In this document: positions 1-8,714 of the stretch, piece after piece
Layout of the letters: each line of letters begins with the position of its first letter
Position numbering within the stretch: position 1 is the stretch's first letter
Assembly: GCF_003010955.1 (NCBI RefSeq)
Contig: NZ_PGGO01000008.1
Coordinates: forward strand, 62,001-126,000
Direction of reading: 5' to 3'
DNA: 64,000 bases
DNA from: Phyllobacterium brassicacearum
GTDB taxonomy: Bacteria; Pseudomonadota; Alphaproteobacteria; Rhizobiales; Rhizobiaceae
Notes under the pieces: generated by a model
What the model was told of the DNA's origin: nothing
Databases searched by the model: none
The model's input: the letters and a program-made list of their open reading frames with translations, nothing else
Position numbers and translations under genes: made by a program

Positions 1-371
1 ATCATCGTGCACCTCCGTTTTTCACCTGATCCGGCATAGGCACCAAGGGTTACGCTTTCTTTAACCTGCCAGAGATTAGCGGCCGACATGGAAGCAGTAC
101 AGGATACCGCCCCGGAAAACCAATTTGGAACGGCGGAAGCGTCATCACGCCAATGCCGGATACCCAACGGAAAGCCGCCGTTCCTCGCCATGCGACGAGC
201 AGGGCCGGCGACAGGCACCCTTGCGAGGCAAGCGACGCCGTATATCTCGAGAGAAAGCCTGCCGACGGCCGGGCTTCATGGCCCAAAAGCTCTTTGCAGC
301 CTGAACGGCTGGCTTGAGTGTCGCCAATTCCCCAGTCTGTGACGCTTGCGGCTTCGACTGGAGGATCTAGT
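1..371. other. No gene recognised at left edge
   Basis: Both strands have only short open frames here (up to about 84 codons) with no recognisable protein and no convincing ribosome binding site. It is probably host intergenic DNA or the tail of a locus outside the window. Confidence 0.4.
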
Positions 372-473
372 TCACTTCCGGTGGTGATCCCACCGATTAA
401 CCAGGTAAACGAGCGCGCCGGTCCATGCGACCGCAGTGAGCATCGCCAAGATTAATGCAAAGTGACTGTACAT
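372..473 (-). CDS. Small single-span membrane protein, 33 aa
   Basis: The 33-residue product begins MYSHFALILAML, has one hydrophobic span (about residues 4-26) and a basic end (WDHHRK), so the C-terminus is probably cytoplasmic. The frame stays open upstream for 47 more codons, but that part looks non-coding. A GGGA stretch lies about 14 nt before the chosen ATG, which is weak support. It lies on the same strand as tRNA-Asn. Function is unknown, and a spurious ORF is possible. Confidence 0.4.
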   Translation of the reverse strand: MYSHFALILAMLTAVAWTGALVYLVNRWDHHRK

Positions 474-673
474 CAGTTCATTCGTCCCTTTTGAGTGAGG
501 TTTGCCGGGCATCTTGAGAAGTCCGGGCCTCCGTGCCGGGTAGTAGACCCGACTCACAAAATTGTCTCGCCATGTGGCGCAGTAGTCAAACGCATTCTGG
601 CAAGATTGGTTCATGGTACGTTGAAGAAAACTTGGGGATTAGGCCAATGACAATTTGCAACGTACCAGAATAG

Positions 674-748
674 TGGCTCCCCGGGCCGGATTCGAACCAG
701 CGACCAACCGGTTAACAGCCGGTTGCTCTACCACTGAGCTACCGGGGA
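674..748 (-). tRNA. trnN: tRNA-Asn (GTT)
   Basis: On the minus strand a full cloverleaf can be drawn. The acceptor stem TCCCCGG pairs with CCGGGGA, the D-arm is GCTCAGTGGTAGAGC, the anticodon loop is CTGTTAA (anticodon GTT), and the T-arm contains GGTTCGAATCC. CCA is encoded. Length is 75 nt. It decodes AAC/AAU and marks the left part of the window as host core chromosome. Confidence 0.97.
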
Positions 749-898
749 ATAGCTATTCAGTCATCAGCGAAGTGGCCTATAGCAAAAGGGTTTGGCTTTT
801 GCAAAGGACCATTTCGTTTTTTTTCGATGAATGTGCATAACAGAATGATGACATGAAGCGATGCACTTCCTACATCGGGGTCTGAGACTTCCGTTTTA

Positions 899-1243
899 AT
901 GCAAGAGAAGATGTTGTTGGAAGGGCCCGACGATACCGATAAACAACCGCATGCGGCGCATCATCCGCACGGTACGCACCACAGGCGCAGGCACCTGCGC
1001 ATCTTTGGCCGGCGTGTTCCCGTGCCGCAATCGGTGGCAATGCGTCGCACGCTGGGCGGCCTGCTGATTGCCGGTGGCACGCTGGGCTTTCTTCCCATAC
1101 TCGGATTTTGGATGGTACCGCTAGGACTTGTGGTTCTGTCCCACGATTCGGCGATAGTCCGGCGCAAGCGGCGTCAGATCGAGGTCAAGCTCGGGCGGCG
1201 CTGGAAGGGCGGCTGGTTTGGCTCGGACAAGTCCGAGGACTAG
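899..1243 (+). CDS. Small conserved membrane protein, 114 aa
   Basis: The N-terminal third is His- and Arg-rich. Residues about 50-80 form one or two hydrophobic segments with the core LGGLLIAGGTLGFLPILGFW. The tail is basic and then acidic (SDKSED). The ATG at 911 is an alternative start. It sits between two tRNA genes in host DNA and resembles small inner-membrane hypothetical proteins of rhizobia. No enzyme motif is visible and the function is not known. Confidence 0.65.
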   Translation: MQEKMLLEGPDDTDKQPHAAHHPHGTHHRRRHLRIFGRRVPVPQSVAMRRTLGGLLIAGGTLGFLPILGFWMVPLGLVVLSHDSAIVRRKRRQIEVKLGRRWKGGWFGSDKSED

Positions 1244-1445
1244 GCGAGGGGTTTTCCCTTTGAAGCGGTCAGAGAGCGGTTCGCATCGCGGGCTAGAACC
1301 CCAACAACCCTGTGCGGCAGCACTTTTTGAAGAACGAATCCGATTTTTTGGGTTATGCGCTGGAATGGCTTGACTAGCCTCGCCGCCTTCCATATTGAAC
1401 CAATCCGTGAATTCAACGGGTTATCCTGATAGCCTGTCGACTTGA

Positions 1446-1519
1446 GGCCTCGTGGCGGAGTGGTTACGCAGAGGACTGCAAATCCTTGCACCCCGGTTCG
1501 ATTCCGGGCGAGGCCTCCA
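1446..1519 (+). tRNA. trnC: tRNA-Cys (GCA), integration target
   Basis: The acceptor stem GGCCTCG pairs with CGAGGCC, the discriminator is T and CCA is encoded. The anticodon loop contains GCA in GGACTGCAAATCC, and the T-arm is CCGGTTCGATTCCGG. Length is 74 nt. Its 3' 44 nt are repeated exactly at 14566-14609, so this tRNA is the attachment site of the adjoining element and stays intact after integration. Confidence 0.97.
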
Positions 1520-1520
1520 C
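1476..1520 (+). repeat. attL-type core, 45-bp direct repeat (copy 1)
   Basis: A 45-bp stretch from the anticodon loop to one base past the CCA of tRNA-Cys is identical to 14566-14610. The flanks differ at both ends. Such tRNA 3'-end duplications are the usual product of tyrosine-integrase site-specific integration. Confidence 0.93.
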
Positions 1521-1690
1521 TAATTTCCACAATAAAATCAAACGGTTATGCTGTTCACCAAGTTGGCGAAGAGCGATTTCATGTTGCATCATGTTGCAAG
1601 TGACTACCATTGATTTACAACGATTTTCTTGGAGGCACGGCGAATCCATGCAACATGGATGCAACATGGGAACTGCAGGGGGAGCCTAAC

Positions 1691-2464
1691 ATGAATGCAT
1701 TTGACTGGACCTGTCCGCATTGTGGTCGGTCTCAAATTGTAGAAACCCGTACTTACGACAGTAGGCGTTCTCACCTCGATATCGGAGACACGGCCCACGG
1801 AATGTTAGGCCTCGATTGGACCGCTATCCGTTGCACAAACCATCAATGCAAAGAAGTGACACTTTCTGCTCAGCTGATTCGCATCAAAAGGGGGCCCAAC
1901 TCCGATCACATCAGATTGGGACATCCAATTGAAACTTGGTTACTCAGGCCCACCTCTAACGCTAAACCCCAGCCGGATTATATACCTCAGGTCTTGCGAT
2001 TGGATTATGTAGAGGCATGCCTTATCAAAGACCTCAGTCCGAAGGCCTCGGCCACACTTTCCCGCCGATGCCTGCAGGGAATGATCCGCGACTTCTGCGG
2101 GATCGCTAAAGGCAACCTGAACGACGAAATCTCTGCATTGCGTAAACTTGTAGAAGCCGACCAGGCACCTCGAGGCGTGGAAGCCGAAACGATGGAAGCA
2201 ATCGATGCCGTTCGGCAGATCGGCAACATAGGCGCTCATATGGAGAAAGACATCAGCCTGATCGTTGAAGTAGAACCCAATGAAGCGCAAGCGATGATAG
2301 AACTGATCGAGATGTTATTTGATGAGTGGTACGTGTCCCAGCACGAGCGTCAGCTGAAACTGGAGCGGGTCAAGTCAATCGCAAATGCCAAGCAGGCGGT
2401 AAAAAAGGGGCAAAAAAACGAAGGCGCAATACCGGTTCCAGACGACCTATCTGGTACCGACTAA
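1691..2464 (+). CDS. DUF4145-family protein with N-terminal zinc ribbon
   Basis: This 257-residue protein opens with a CPHC zinc ribbon (C8, C11) that pairs with a second Cys pair around C48 and C53. A DUF4145-like helical domain follows at about residues 115-235, with the HEPN-type signature RQIGNIGAH. The start at 1691 was chosen for the strong GGGGGAG site 7 nt upstream. DUF4145 proteins often accompany restriction and defence genes and some may be RNases, but the role here is inferred only. It is the first gene inside element 1, next to the att site, which is typical cargo position. Confidence 0.75.
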   Translation: MNAFDWTCPHCGRSQIVETRTYDSRRSHLDIGDTAHGMLGLDWTAIRCTNHQCKEVTLSAQLIRIKRGPNSDHIRLGHPIETWLLRPTSNAKPQPDYIPQVLRLDYVEACLIKDLSPKASATLSRRCLQGMIRDFCGIAKGNLNDEISALRKLVEADQAPRGVEAETMEAIDAVRQIGNIGAHMEKDISLIVEVEPNEAQAMIELIEMLFDEWYVSQHERQLKLERVKSIANAKQAVKKGQKNEGAIPVPDDLSGTD

Positions 2465-2518
2465 GGTCACGCGGCTTCCTTCGCCAGGCAGTCGGCCTCG
2501 ATCCAGCTCAACAGATCG

Positions 2519-2929
2519 TCATGCATGGGTCTGAAAAACCGCAAGGTCAGAAGCACCCGCAGCACGTGGCCGGGTTGCAATACCGACTTCCATCATTTCC
2601 GCCTTCCGTCTCAACGAGCCGAGATCGATCGCGTCGAAGTCCTGCAGCAGCGTCCGGCGCCCGATCAAATCCGGATTGCGGGCCAGCAGCGAGGAAACCG
2701 CTTTGATGATACCGGCATAAAGCTCGATTGCGTTTGCCGGCGTTCCCACGATCAGTTGCAGGACAAGACGAAGGTGCGCTTCGCCGTGTTCCTGGCCTAT
2801 TTCCTTCAAGGTTGGCTTGCAGAAGCATTCCCGAGGCTTCCGGCTGGTCGGGCCATGTTCAAACGAGTCCCGCAATATCACCCCGCACTGGCGGGCCACG
2901 CGGTATATATCGCAACGATGATTAGCCAT
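2519..2929 (-). CDS. Conserved phage-associated hypothetical protein, 136 aa (possible C-terminal frameshift)
   Basis: The core, about residues 45-95, contains HGEAHLRLVLQLIVGT and a helical tail, and it reads as real coding sequence. The last residues (GASDLAVFQTHA) look out of frame. The next frame continues past this stop with DDLLSWIEADCLAKEAA and ends near 2465. A one-base frameshift around 2530-2570 is therefore possible, or a small overlapping gene starting at the ATGCATGA. Function is unknown. Confidence 0.5.
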   Translation of the reverse strand: MANHRCDIYRVARQCGVILRDSFEHGPTSRKPRECFCKPTLKEIGQEHGEAHLRLVLQLIVGTPANAIELYAGIIKAVSSLLARNPDLIGRRTLLQDFDAIDLGSLRRKAEMMEVGIATRPRAAGASDLAVFQTHA

Positions 2930-2978
2930 TTGCTCGAGCCGCCTGTTGAACTTTTCTCGGAGATCAGACGATACTACT

Positions 2979-2995
2979 GTTCAGTTATTATGAAC
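2979..2995. promoter_or_regulatory. Short inverted repeat, candidate operator
   Basis: GTTCA and TGAAC form an inverted repeat with a 7-nt A/T spacer, 50 bp upstream of the minus-strand gene that starts at 2929. The position suits a regulator site, but the repeat is short and could be chance. Confidence 0.25.
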
Positions 2996-3140
2996 AATAC
3001 TATTGCTGCATACTCGATCGAATGAACAACAAATCATCCGGAAGGACGCACATCTCATATTCGTTGATTCGGGCGAACAACCGAGTCGAGGAAGGTCGGG
3101 TTAACCTGGCTTTTTTGTTGCTCCGGCTGTCTTTTGGAGA

Positions 3141-3497
3141 CTATCTGTAGGCCTTTCTCCACCCAGCCTCGCGCGCTGCCTCCTCGGAGCAAAACCACCG
3201 CTCGCCCTTCAGGAAAGTGATTTTCGTTTGGCTGTAAAATTTCTGGCCAGGGACGTGATAGATCCGTTCCCCGCTAGGGATACTGATGTTGCCTTTGATG
3301 TTGCAGCCAGGGAATGGTGAGAAGTGCTCTGAAATGGCGAAAAAAAGCATTGCCGCGACAATGGCAATCCCGGGAATCGAAATGCGCTGCCTAGGCGCTG
3401 GTCGCTTGCGAACATAAGGCCTCGGCTGAGCCGGCGCGTTACGCCCGGTCTTCCACTTTCGACGCTTCCGCGGATCAAACCCGATGATTTGTCCCAT
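3141..3497 (-). CDS. Membrane-anchored protein with ExoI/thermonuclease-tail-like domain
   Basis: This 118-residue protein has a basic Pro/Arg-rich N-terminus and one membrane span at about 42-58 (IAIVAAMLFFAIS). An outside domain follows with a conserved C-terminal block: CNIKGNIS, then a YHVPGQ segment, then GERWFCSEEAAREAGWRKA. That block is often found at the C-terminus of rhizobial SNase-like (ExoI-like) proteins. The nuclease domain itself is absent, so this is a stand-alone tail module. Role unknown. Confidence 0.65.
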   Translation of the reverse strand: MGQIIGFDPRKRRKWKTGRNAPAQPRPYVRKRPAPRQRISIPGIAIVAAMLFFAISEHFSPFPGCNIKGNISIPSGERIYHVPGQKFYSQTKITFLKGERWFCSEEAAREAGWRKAYR

Positions 3498-3662
3498 GTC
3501 TTTACCCCGAAATGCAAGGATGCCGTGTATTCGCGAAGTAGTCTAGCTTGCCCCACAGCGCCCCTCAGACGCGCGTCAGGCGTTGGCGGGTTCGCTTAAC
3601 GTTGAAATAACGAACGGCAACGGAACCGGCGCTCGACTGTTGCTTCGGAAGGATTGAGGGCT

Positions 3663-4259
3663 ATGAATAAGCTTGATGCCGCCCGTCGGCAGCTACTCGC
3701 CGCCATTCATATCCATTGGTATCTTAAGGAGCCACTGGCTGTTTATTCACTGGCGACTAACGCCTGGGAGATTTCGAACACGCTTTTGGAAAAAGCAGAC
3801 CGGCTGCGCATGATCAGGGAGATAGCGGAATCGCAGGGGAGCACACCTCGCCAAATCAAAGATTTGATCAATTTGCCGCGCAATTTCATCAAACATGCCG
3901 ACAGAGATCCAGACGCCACGCAACCCGATATTACGGACACCGATTGTGACGCAATGCTCGAAACGGCTTGCATTGATTACATGATGGCGGCTGGCCGAAG
4001 CCACATCATTATGGGTATCTATTTGGCTTGGTACTCCGCGATTTTTCCAGAAAAGGTGGGAAGTTTTTTGAGGGAAGCCGCCGACCTCTTTTTCCCAAAC
4101 CTTTTTACGATGCCACGGGCGGACCAGATCCTCGCAGCTAGGAAGGCAGCTAGCCAACCAATCCCAAGCAACGTTCTTAACGCCTACCGCAATGAACTGA
4201 CAGACAATCATCGTTGGACGGCACTCAGAAGCCTTGGTCAAAATCTGCCAACCGGCTAA
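3663..4259 (+). CDS. Hypothetical helical protein with HEPN-like signature, 198 aa
   Basis: An all-helical protein with the segment LPRNFIKHADRDP (residues 71-83). It recalls the RNxxKH-type signature of alphaproteobacterial HEPN-like hypothetical proteins. The ATG at 3663 is chosen over an in-frame TTG at 3654; a GAGGG lies just upstream. It sits in the cargo zone of element 1 between ORFs of unknown role. A defence or RNA-binding role is only a guess. Confidence 0.6.
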   Translation: MNKLDAARRQLLAAIHIHWYLKEPLAVYSLATNAWEISNTLLEKADRLRMIREIAESQGSTPRQIKDLINLPRNFIKHADRDPDATQPDITDTDCDAMLETACIDYMMAAGRSHIIMGIYLAWYSAIFPEKVGSFLREAADLFFPNLFTMPRADQILAARKAASQPIPSNVLNAYRNELTDNHRWTALRSLGQNLPTG

Positions 4260-4450
4260 GCATCCATTGTCGGCAGAGCGCAGAATGTTCAGACGGTCCA
4301 GGCGTGCTAGAACAGGCTGGTGTTGAGTTTCTCAACCATGGACAGCCAGGCGTGAGGCTTCGGGCCGAGAAGCATTAGCCCCATTAAGAAGTGATTTTAC
4401 TCTTTTCATGGTAGATGGTATCGCATAGCCCAATTATGAGGGAGATTACC

Positions 4451-4921
4451 ATGTTTGCGCCGGGGGCTCAGGACGCATCGAATCTTCTCGCGGATTATCT
4501 CTTGGCCGAGACGCGCGAGCGAGGAGAAGTCATAACACCACTGAAACTACAGAAGCTGATGTTCTATGCAGACGCATGGCATTTGGCCTTGCATGACGTT
4601 GATATCACGCAGGAAAAGTTCAAGGCGTGGGTACATGGGCCGGTGCTTATAAGTCAGTATCATCGTTTTAAAGAATACCGATGGATGCCAATTACAAAAG
4701 AAGTAGTTCGGCCGGAGGTGGAAGAAGCTCTGAAGCTACATCTCGATGAAATCATCGACATCTTTGGAAGCGAATCAGCAGTAGCTCTGGAACGCATGAC
4801 CCATAAAGAAACGCCTTGGCTCGAGGCGCGTGGCGACCTGCCAGCAGATGAAGTCTGCGAAAACTACATCAGCAAAGCCACTACCAAGCAATTCTACCGC
4901 GACCTTGCCAAAGATAACTAA
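4451..4921 (+). CDS. Panacea-domain (SocA/GepA-like) protein, probable antitoxin
   Basis: The 156-residue protein shows the Panacea signature LKLQKLMFYADAWHLA (31-46) followed by AWVHGPV (59-65), as in GepA/SocA-like proteins. Panacea domains commonly act as antitoxins with many unrelated toxins; Caulobacter SocA delivers toxin SocB to ClpXP. The start at 4451 is favoured by GGGAG 7 nt upstream. The 3' end overlaps the next gene in another frame, as in a translationally coupled pair. The partner at 4830-5333 is the obvious toxin candidate. Confidence 0.8.
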   Translation: MFAPGAQDASNLLADYLLAETRERGEVITPLKLQKLMFYADAWHLALHDVDITQEKFKAWVHGPVLISQYHRFKEYRWMPITKEVVRPEVEEALKLHLDEIIDIFGSESAVALERMTHKETPWLEARGDLPADEVCENYISKATTKQFYRDLAKDN

Positions 4922-5333
4922 ATCAATTCTCCCCAAGAAGGGCGCATCCGGCATCCGCACAGAGGTAGTGGACAGCGATGTTTTGCGCTTCTCGTTCAAG
5001 TTGTTCGACTACTCCGACGAAGAGGTCTGCCCGGGCGTTTTTCGCAATGGCTATACGCGTGCCTTGATGGATAGGCTCAAGGGTTTTTCCTCATGGAAGG
5101 TGAGCGAATTCACATCCAATCGGAGCAGCGCGGTCCGAGTGCATCCGATCGATTGGGACAAAACAGCGAGACCCAATGGCTTCGCCCATCTCAACGAGCA
5201 ATATGCCATCTATACACCCTGGCAATTCTCGATCTCAGCCAATCAGGATGGTCGGGTTCATGGCCTTCTGATTGATAATTGCTTCTACATTGTTTGGCTA
5301 GATCATCATCATGCGGTCTATCCAGCAACCTAG
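4830..5333 (+). CDS. Probable partner of the Panacea protein
   Basis: It overlaps the 3' end of the Panacea gene in another frame. The well-ordered part starts near the residues encoded at 4905 (PKITKSILPKKG). It continues with FRNGYTRALMDRLKGFSSWK and ends in a His-rich LDHHHAVYPAT. The start is uncertain: GTG 4830, ATG 4848 or TTG near 4904, and overlap suggests coupling. The later residues (LIDNCFYIVWLDHHH) suggest a beta-rich fold. No toxin family is recognised; the assignment rests on the gene arrangement. Confidence 0.55.
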   Translation: MATCQQMKSAKTTSAKPLPSNSTATLPKITKSILPKKGASGIRTEVVDSDVLRFSFKLFDYSDEEVCPGVFRNGYTRALMDRLKGFSSWKVSEFTSNRSSAVRVHPIDWDKTARPNGFAHLNEQYAIYTPWQFSISANQDGRVHGLLIDNCFYIVWLDHHHAVYPAT

Positions 5334-5423
5334 CTGATCAGTCCATGCGATAGGGGGATGCTCCACCGACTCCTTTCCGCTCCCCAAGGTCCGGACGCAC
5401 GAGAAATCGACTGTCCCTCCTGT

Positions 5424-5761
5424 CTACGCGGCGTCCTGCATGGGCCTATCCAATGTGCGAAGTAGCTCAAGATAGATCAGCGTGCGCAATGTTGCCCGTA
5501 CTGGCCACGGCCGAAGCGCTACAGCCTGCTCACGCATCGCGCCGAGGGGCATATCATCAAATGCTGCCATGAAGTCGCCGGCACGATCCTCTGACCAGTC
5601 CGGCCGCTGCAGGACGATATCGGATACGGCACCGATAGTCTCCGATCGCAACTCGTCGATGTTCCCGCGGCTTTGCTTGATGGTCTTGAGCACAAACACC
5701 AAGTGTCCCTCACCGTTCTCGGCGCGAACGGATTAGACTTGAGAGCATCTGTCAAGCTCAT
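5424..5761 (-). pseudogene. Small phage gene broken by a one-base frameshift
   Basis: The N-terminal frame reads MSLTDALKSNPFAP from an ATG at 5761. The rest (GHLVFVLKTIKQSRGNIDEL through RPMQDAA) continues in the next frame from about 5715. Restoring one base near 5716 gives a continuous product of about 112 aa. A 15-bp tandem duplication (GAGCTGAAGATGAG twice) sits at the start codon. It is the last gene of the packaging operon. A sequencing error cannot be excluded. Confidence 0.55.
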
Positions 5762-5778
5762 CTTCAGCTCCCTCATCT

Positions 5779-5952
5779 TCAGCTCCTCGTGGCTTGCTGG
5801 ACTGCGCGGCGGAACTCATCGGCCATGGCTTGGCACGCTTCGATGCTGTCCTTAAACGTGGCTATGGCCGTGATCGCGTCAAAGGGTGCGGCCCCCGCCG
5901 CGGGGAAGCCACGACCCATGGCACTGAGACCGTGGAGCGACAGGGACCGCAT
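5779..5952 (-). CDS. Small helical hypothetical protein, 57 aa
   Basis: The product, MRSLSLHGLSAMGRGF followed by a helical tail ending AVQQATRS, starts 5 nt after the stop of the upstream gene in the TerS-TerL operon. An internal ATG at residue 12 is an alternative start. No family is recognised. Position suggests a packaging-associated role. Confidence 0.5.
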   Translation of the reverse strand: MRSLSLHGLSAMGRGFPAAGAAPFDAITAIATFKDSIEACQAMADEFRRAVQQATRS

Positions 5953-5956
5953 CTCG

Positions 5957-6229
5957 TCAGGCCGCCTTGGCCGAAACGTTGGATTCGATGCGCGAGATCC
6001 GGAGAACTTCGCGAGCGAAAGCACGAGCCGTTTCAAAGGCCTCACGCTGGCCGGCGCCGCTCTGGCCCGATCGTTCGATGTTCGCCACCTTCTCGAGATA
6101 GCGGTCGAAATGACCGTCAATCCGGTTCGCGATCTCGGCGGCCGGCAGAGTGGTGTTTGCGATGTCCTCCAGGGAGGCCCGCAGGAGGCCTTTGGCGAGG
6201 TCGGTAAGTTCGATGCTGTTCGTGTCCAT
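5957..6229 (-). CDS. Hypothetical helical protein, 90 aa, packaging operon
   Basis: Charged and helical throughout, starting MDTNSIELTDLAKGLLRASL, with an AAGGAAA site 9 nt upstream of the ATG. It follows the 296-aa gene in the same minus-strand operon as TerS and TerL. No domain is recognised. Confidence 0.6.
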   Translation of the reverse strand: MDTNSIELTDLAKGLLRASLEDIANTTLPAAEIANRIDGHFDRYLEKVANIERSGQSGAGQREAFETARAFAREVLRISRIESNVSAKAA

Positions 6230-6247
6230 GGAGATGTTTCCTTTGTG

Positions 6248-7138
6248 TTAGGCGGCCTTGCCGCTGAGCCTGGCAATCTCGTCACGAAAGGCGCGGTCAT
6301 CGGCGCGTTTCTGTTCAAGTTGGATTGCATTCACCAGCTGTTCCTGTTCATCGACATTCAAGGCCTTCACGCTCGACATGACGGAATCGAAGTCGATCTT
6401 GGGCTGGGGCTTGGACGCGCGAATCTCCGCCAGACGATCGATCTCGTCCTCGACATCGCGGAATTCAGCGTTGAAATCGTGCTCGACCATGCCAAGGGCT
6501 TCGCGGACATCGTCGCGGGCGCCGTCAACAGCCCGCTCGACCGTCTTCACGGCCTCGTCCAGCTCGTTCAGAGCCTCGATCTCGTCGCCGTAGCGAGCTT
6601 CGATCAGTTCGCGGGCAAGGTCATCACGGGTCGATTGCAGCAAGCCGGTCAACTCGACGGGAACGCTAAGCGCTGCCTCCTTGATCAACGGATCAGATGC
6701 ACCCCGCACAGCTTTTGTGCGTTCGTCCGGTTTCATTGTGCGAAGCCAGGCCCGCACCTCTTGGCGCCGCATTTCGCTGACGATGTCTTTCGGGTCACTG
6801 TCGAAAGGCTTCATTGCCGCGCGGCGGGAATCGATCTCGCGACGATACTTGCGCACCTGCTCGGCGGCTGCCGTTCTGATGCCGGGGATAGTTTCGGCGC
6901 GGGCCACCTGTCTCAGCTTGTCGGAGATGCCGGCCGGAGTGTATTTGCCCGCCTGCTTCAACTGCGCCTGCTTCGCCTTCAGGCTTTCCGATGCCTGTTG
7001 GATCTCGCCATAGAGCTGCCGCAGCATGGTGAACGGGCCGGTGTCCCCCTGATCACGCCACTGCGGCAACCACGGGCCGATCCATTTTCCCTTGTCGGAA
7101 CGGTCCTTGCCGGGGAACTTCGAATCCTTATTGAGCAT
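6248..7138 (-). CDS. Long coiled-coil protein downstream of terminase, 296 aa
   Basis: The sequence starts MLNKDSKFPGKDRSDKGKW and is dominated by charged helices, with heptad-like stretches at about 35-60 and 165-235. There is no signal peptide and no membrane span. The start at 7138 overlaps the stop of the 58-aa gene before it (ATGCTCAATAA), which marks coupling. Position after TerL is where a portal or scaffold gene would be expected in a phage. It is too charged and too short for a known portal; a scaffold-like or accessory packaging role is possible but unproven. Confidence 0.65.
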   Translation of the reverse strand: MLNKDSKFPGKDRSDKGKWIGPWLPQWRDQGDTGPFTMLRQLYGEIQQASESLKAKQAQLKQAGKYTPAGISDKLRQVARAETIPGIRTAAAEQVRKYRREIDSRRAAMKPFDSDPKDIVSEMRRQEVRAWLRTMKPDERTKAVRGASDPLIKEAALSVPVELTGLLQSTRDDLARELIEARYGDEIEALNELDEAVKTVERAVDGARDDVREALGMVEHDFNAEFRDVEDEIDRLAEIRASKPQPKIDFDSVMSSVKALNVDEQEQLVNAIQLEQKRADDRAFRDEIARLSGKAA

Positions 7139-7304
7139 CGCTGTTGCCTCCGAGTTTGAGGTTGCCGCGGACGCTGGCTGCCGCCTTGGCAAGGTTGCGC
7201 TTCTGGTGCGACATGTCGGTGGGCGCCGTGTCTGGCTGCCGGCCGTAGTCGCTCATGTCGACGGTGACGCCGGGTTTAACTTCTGTGGTGTGGGACGGCT
7301 TCAT
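7128..7304 (-). CDS. Small hypothetical protein, 58 aa, between terL and coiled-coil gene
   Basis: A 58-codon frame starting MKPSHTTEVKPGVTVDMSDY with an AAGGATC site 7 nt before the ATG. It lies 12 bp downstream of the TerL stop and overlaps the next start by 11 nt, so it belongs to the operon. The residues are mostly polar and basic; no family is recognised. Confidence 0.6.
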   Translation of the reverse strand: MKPSHTTEVKPGVTVDMSDYGRQPDTAPTDMSHQKRNLAKAAASVRGNLKLGGNSDAQ

Positions 7305-7316
7305 GGTGAGATCCTT

Positions 7317-8714
7317 TCAAATCCTGAGTTCTTCGCTGATGGTGACGTGGCGCGGCTTCACCGACGCGTTGAGAACGCCGGCTACAGCGTTTGCCAGGTC
7401 ATCATGGCCCCCTGGTGCGTGATCGATCGATTCCTTCCCGCCACGGATCACACGGCGCTCGAGGTTTACGATCTGGTTGACCAGCCGATCGGAATCGAGA
7501 AGGTCGACGGTGCCGCTGTTCAGCATCGGCAACATGTCGCGATACAAATCCGATCGGGTCTTCTCAGCGATCTTGTAGCTGATGCCCTTCTTGCGGAACT
7601 GCTCCCGCGGCCATTCACCGGCATAACGGTCGCCCTCGACTTCCCGGATGCGGTAACGATCCAAGGTCTCGGCAAATTCCAGAACAACGGCTTCGGGGCT
7701 GAAGGGCGGCTTGCGTTCCCGCACACAGTCGAGGATAACGCGGTCGCCTTCATTGTGACCGATAGCGAGGGTCATGCTGTCATTGCTGCCGCCGCTCGGG
7801 TCGACAAAGCCGCGGTAACGGACGCCAGACACATAAGGACGCTCGAACACGCCAGGCGTGACACACGCCTCGACGACGTCAAGGCTGACGAACTGCTCGA
7901 TATCGGTGCGGAACTCGGCCATGTATTCGGCCGATGCCGAGGACTGGTCACGCTCAAGCGCCCGATCGACAACCGATTGCGGAATGGTAGGGTTCATTTC
8001 CCGCGTGGAGGCTCGCCAGACGAGCGGGGCGTCATCCTTACCCCAAAACCGCTTGAAGGCATCCCAGAGCGCTCCGCGGCGCGCATGAGGCGAAGAGGCA
8101 CACAGCAGCATCGAAGTCGGTATGGAGGCCATGCCAGGCCTGATGGCGTCAAGGATGGCATAGTCGGGTTCGGCCGCGTCATCGGTGCGCCAGAAGGCGA
8201 GCTCATCAGCGAGAACGGCCGCGAAGGTATAGCCGCGCGTCGACCGAAACGACGCGGTGCCCACTTCAATTGTGGTGCTGTTGTCAAGATCGAAGGAATC
8301 GGCCGTGTCCCGCTGCACCATCTCTTGAAACACAGGGATGTTGTCGAGCATGGCCCGGACATAGCGCAGGATCACGCGGGCTTGCCGGCGATCGGTGGCG
8401 ATGACAAGAACGGTAGCCCGTTCGCCCGGTGCCAGGTATTCCCTGTAGTCGAAGAAACAAGCCAAATAGACGGCAATCAGCGCCATGTGGAACGATTTGC
8501 CACCACGGCGCCCGATGACAAGCCAGGCCTCCCGTTGCGCGTCTGTCGGCGCGTCCTTGCGGCCGGTATGCTTCTGGTAGAGCTCGAGCTGCTCGTCGTC
8601 CATGGGAAGGCCGAACAACGCAGTCAGAAAGGCAAACCAGCCCCGATAGGTTTCCGGCTTCCGGAACCATGGTGCAAAGATCTCGGGGTGGCGGCAAGCC
8701 TGCATGATGTTCAA
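7317..8714 (-). CDS. terL: Phage terminase large subunit (element 1)
   Basis: This is a 465-residue packaging ATPase/nuclease. Walker A is GRRGGKS (68-74) and Walker B is AVLADE (166-171). The C-terminal RNase-H-like nuclease shows FVDPSGG with D305 and the late acidic cluster GGHDD (436-439). It would translocate and cut DNA at the portal. The start overlaps the terS stop by 4 nt. The whole gene looks intact although the element has no visible portal or capsid gene. Long open frames on the opposite strand are shadows of it. Confidence 0.93.
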   Translation of the reverse strand: MNIMQACRHPEIFAPWFRKPETYRGWFAFLTALFGLPMDDEQLELYQKHTGRKDAPTDAQREAWLVIGRRGGKSFHMALIAVYLACFFDYREYLAPGERATVLVIATDRRQARVILRYVRAMLDNIPVFQEMVQRDTADSFDLDNSTTIEVGTASFRSTRGYTFAAVLADELAFWRTDDAAEPDYAILDAIRPGMASIPTSMLLCASSPHARRGALWDAFKRFWGKDDAPLVWRASTREMNPTIPQSVVDRALERDQSSASAEYMAEFRTDIEQFVSLDVVEACVTPGVFERPYVSGVRYRGFVDPSGGSNDSMTLAIGHNEGDRVILDCVRERKPPFSPEAVVLEFAETLDRYRIREVEGDRYAGEWPREQFRKKGISYKIAEKTRSDLYRDMLPMLNSGTVDLLDSDRLVNQIVNLERRVIRGGKESIDHAPGGHDDLANAVAGVLNASVKPRHVTISEELRI

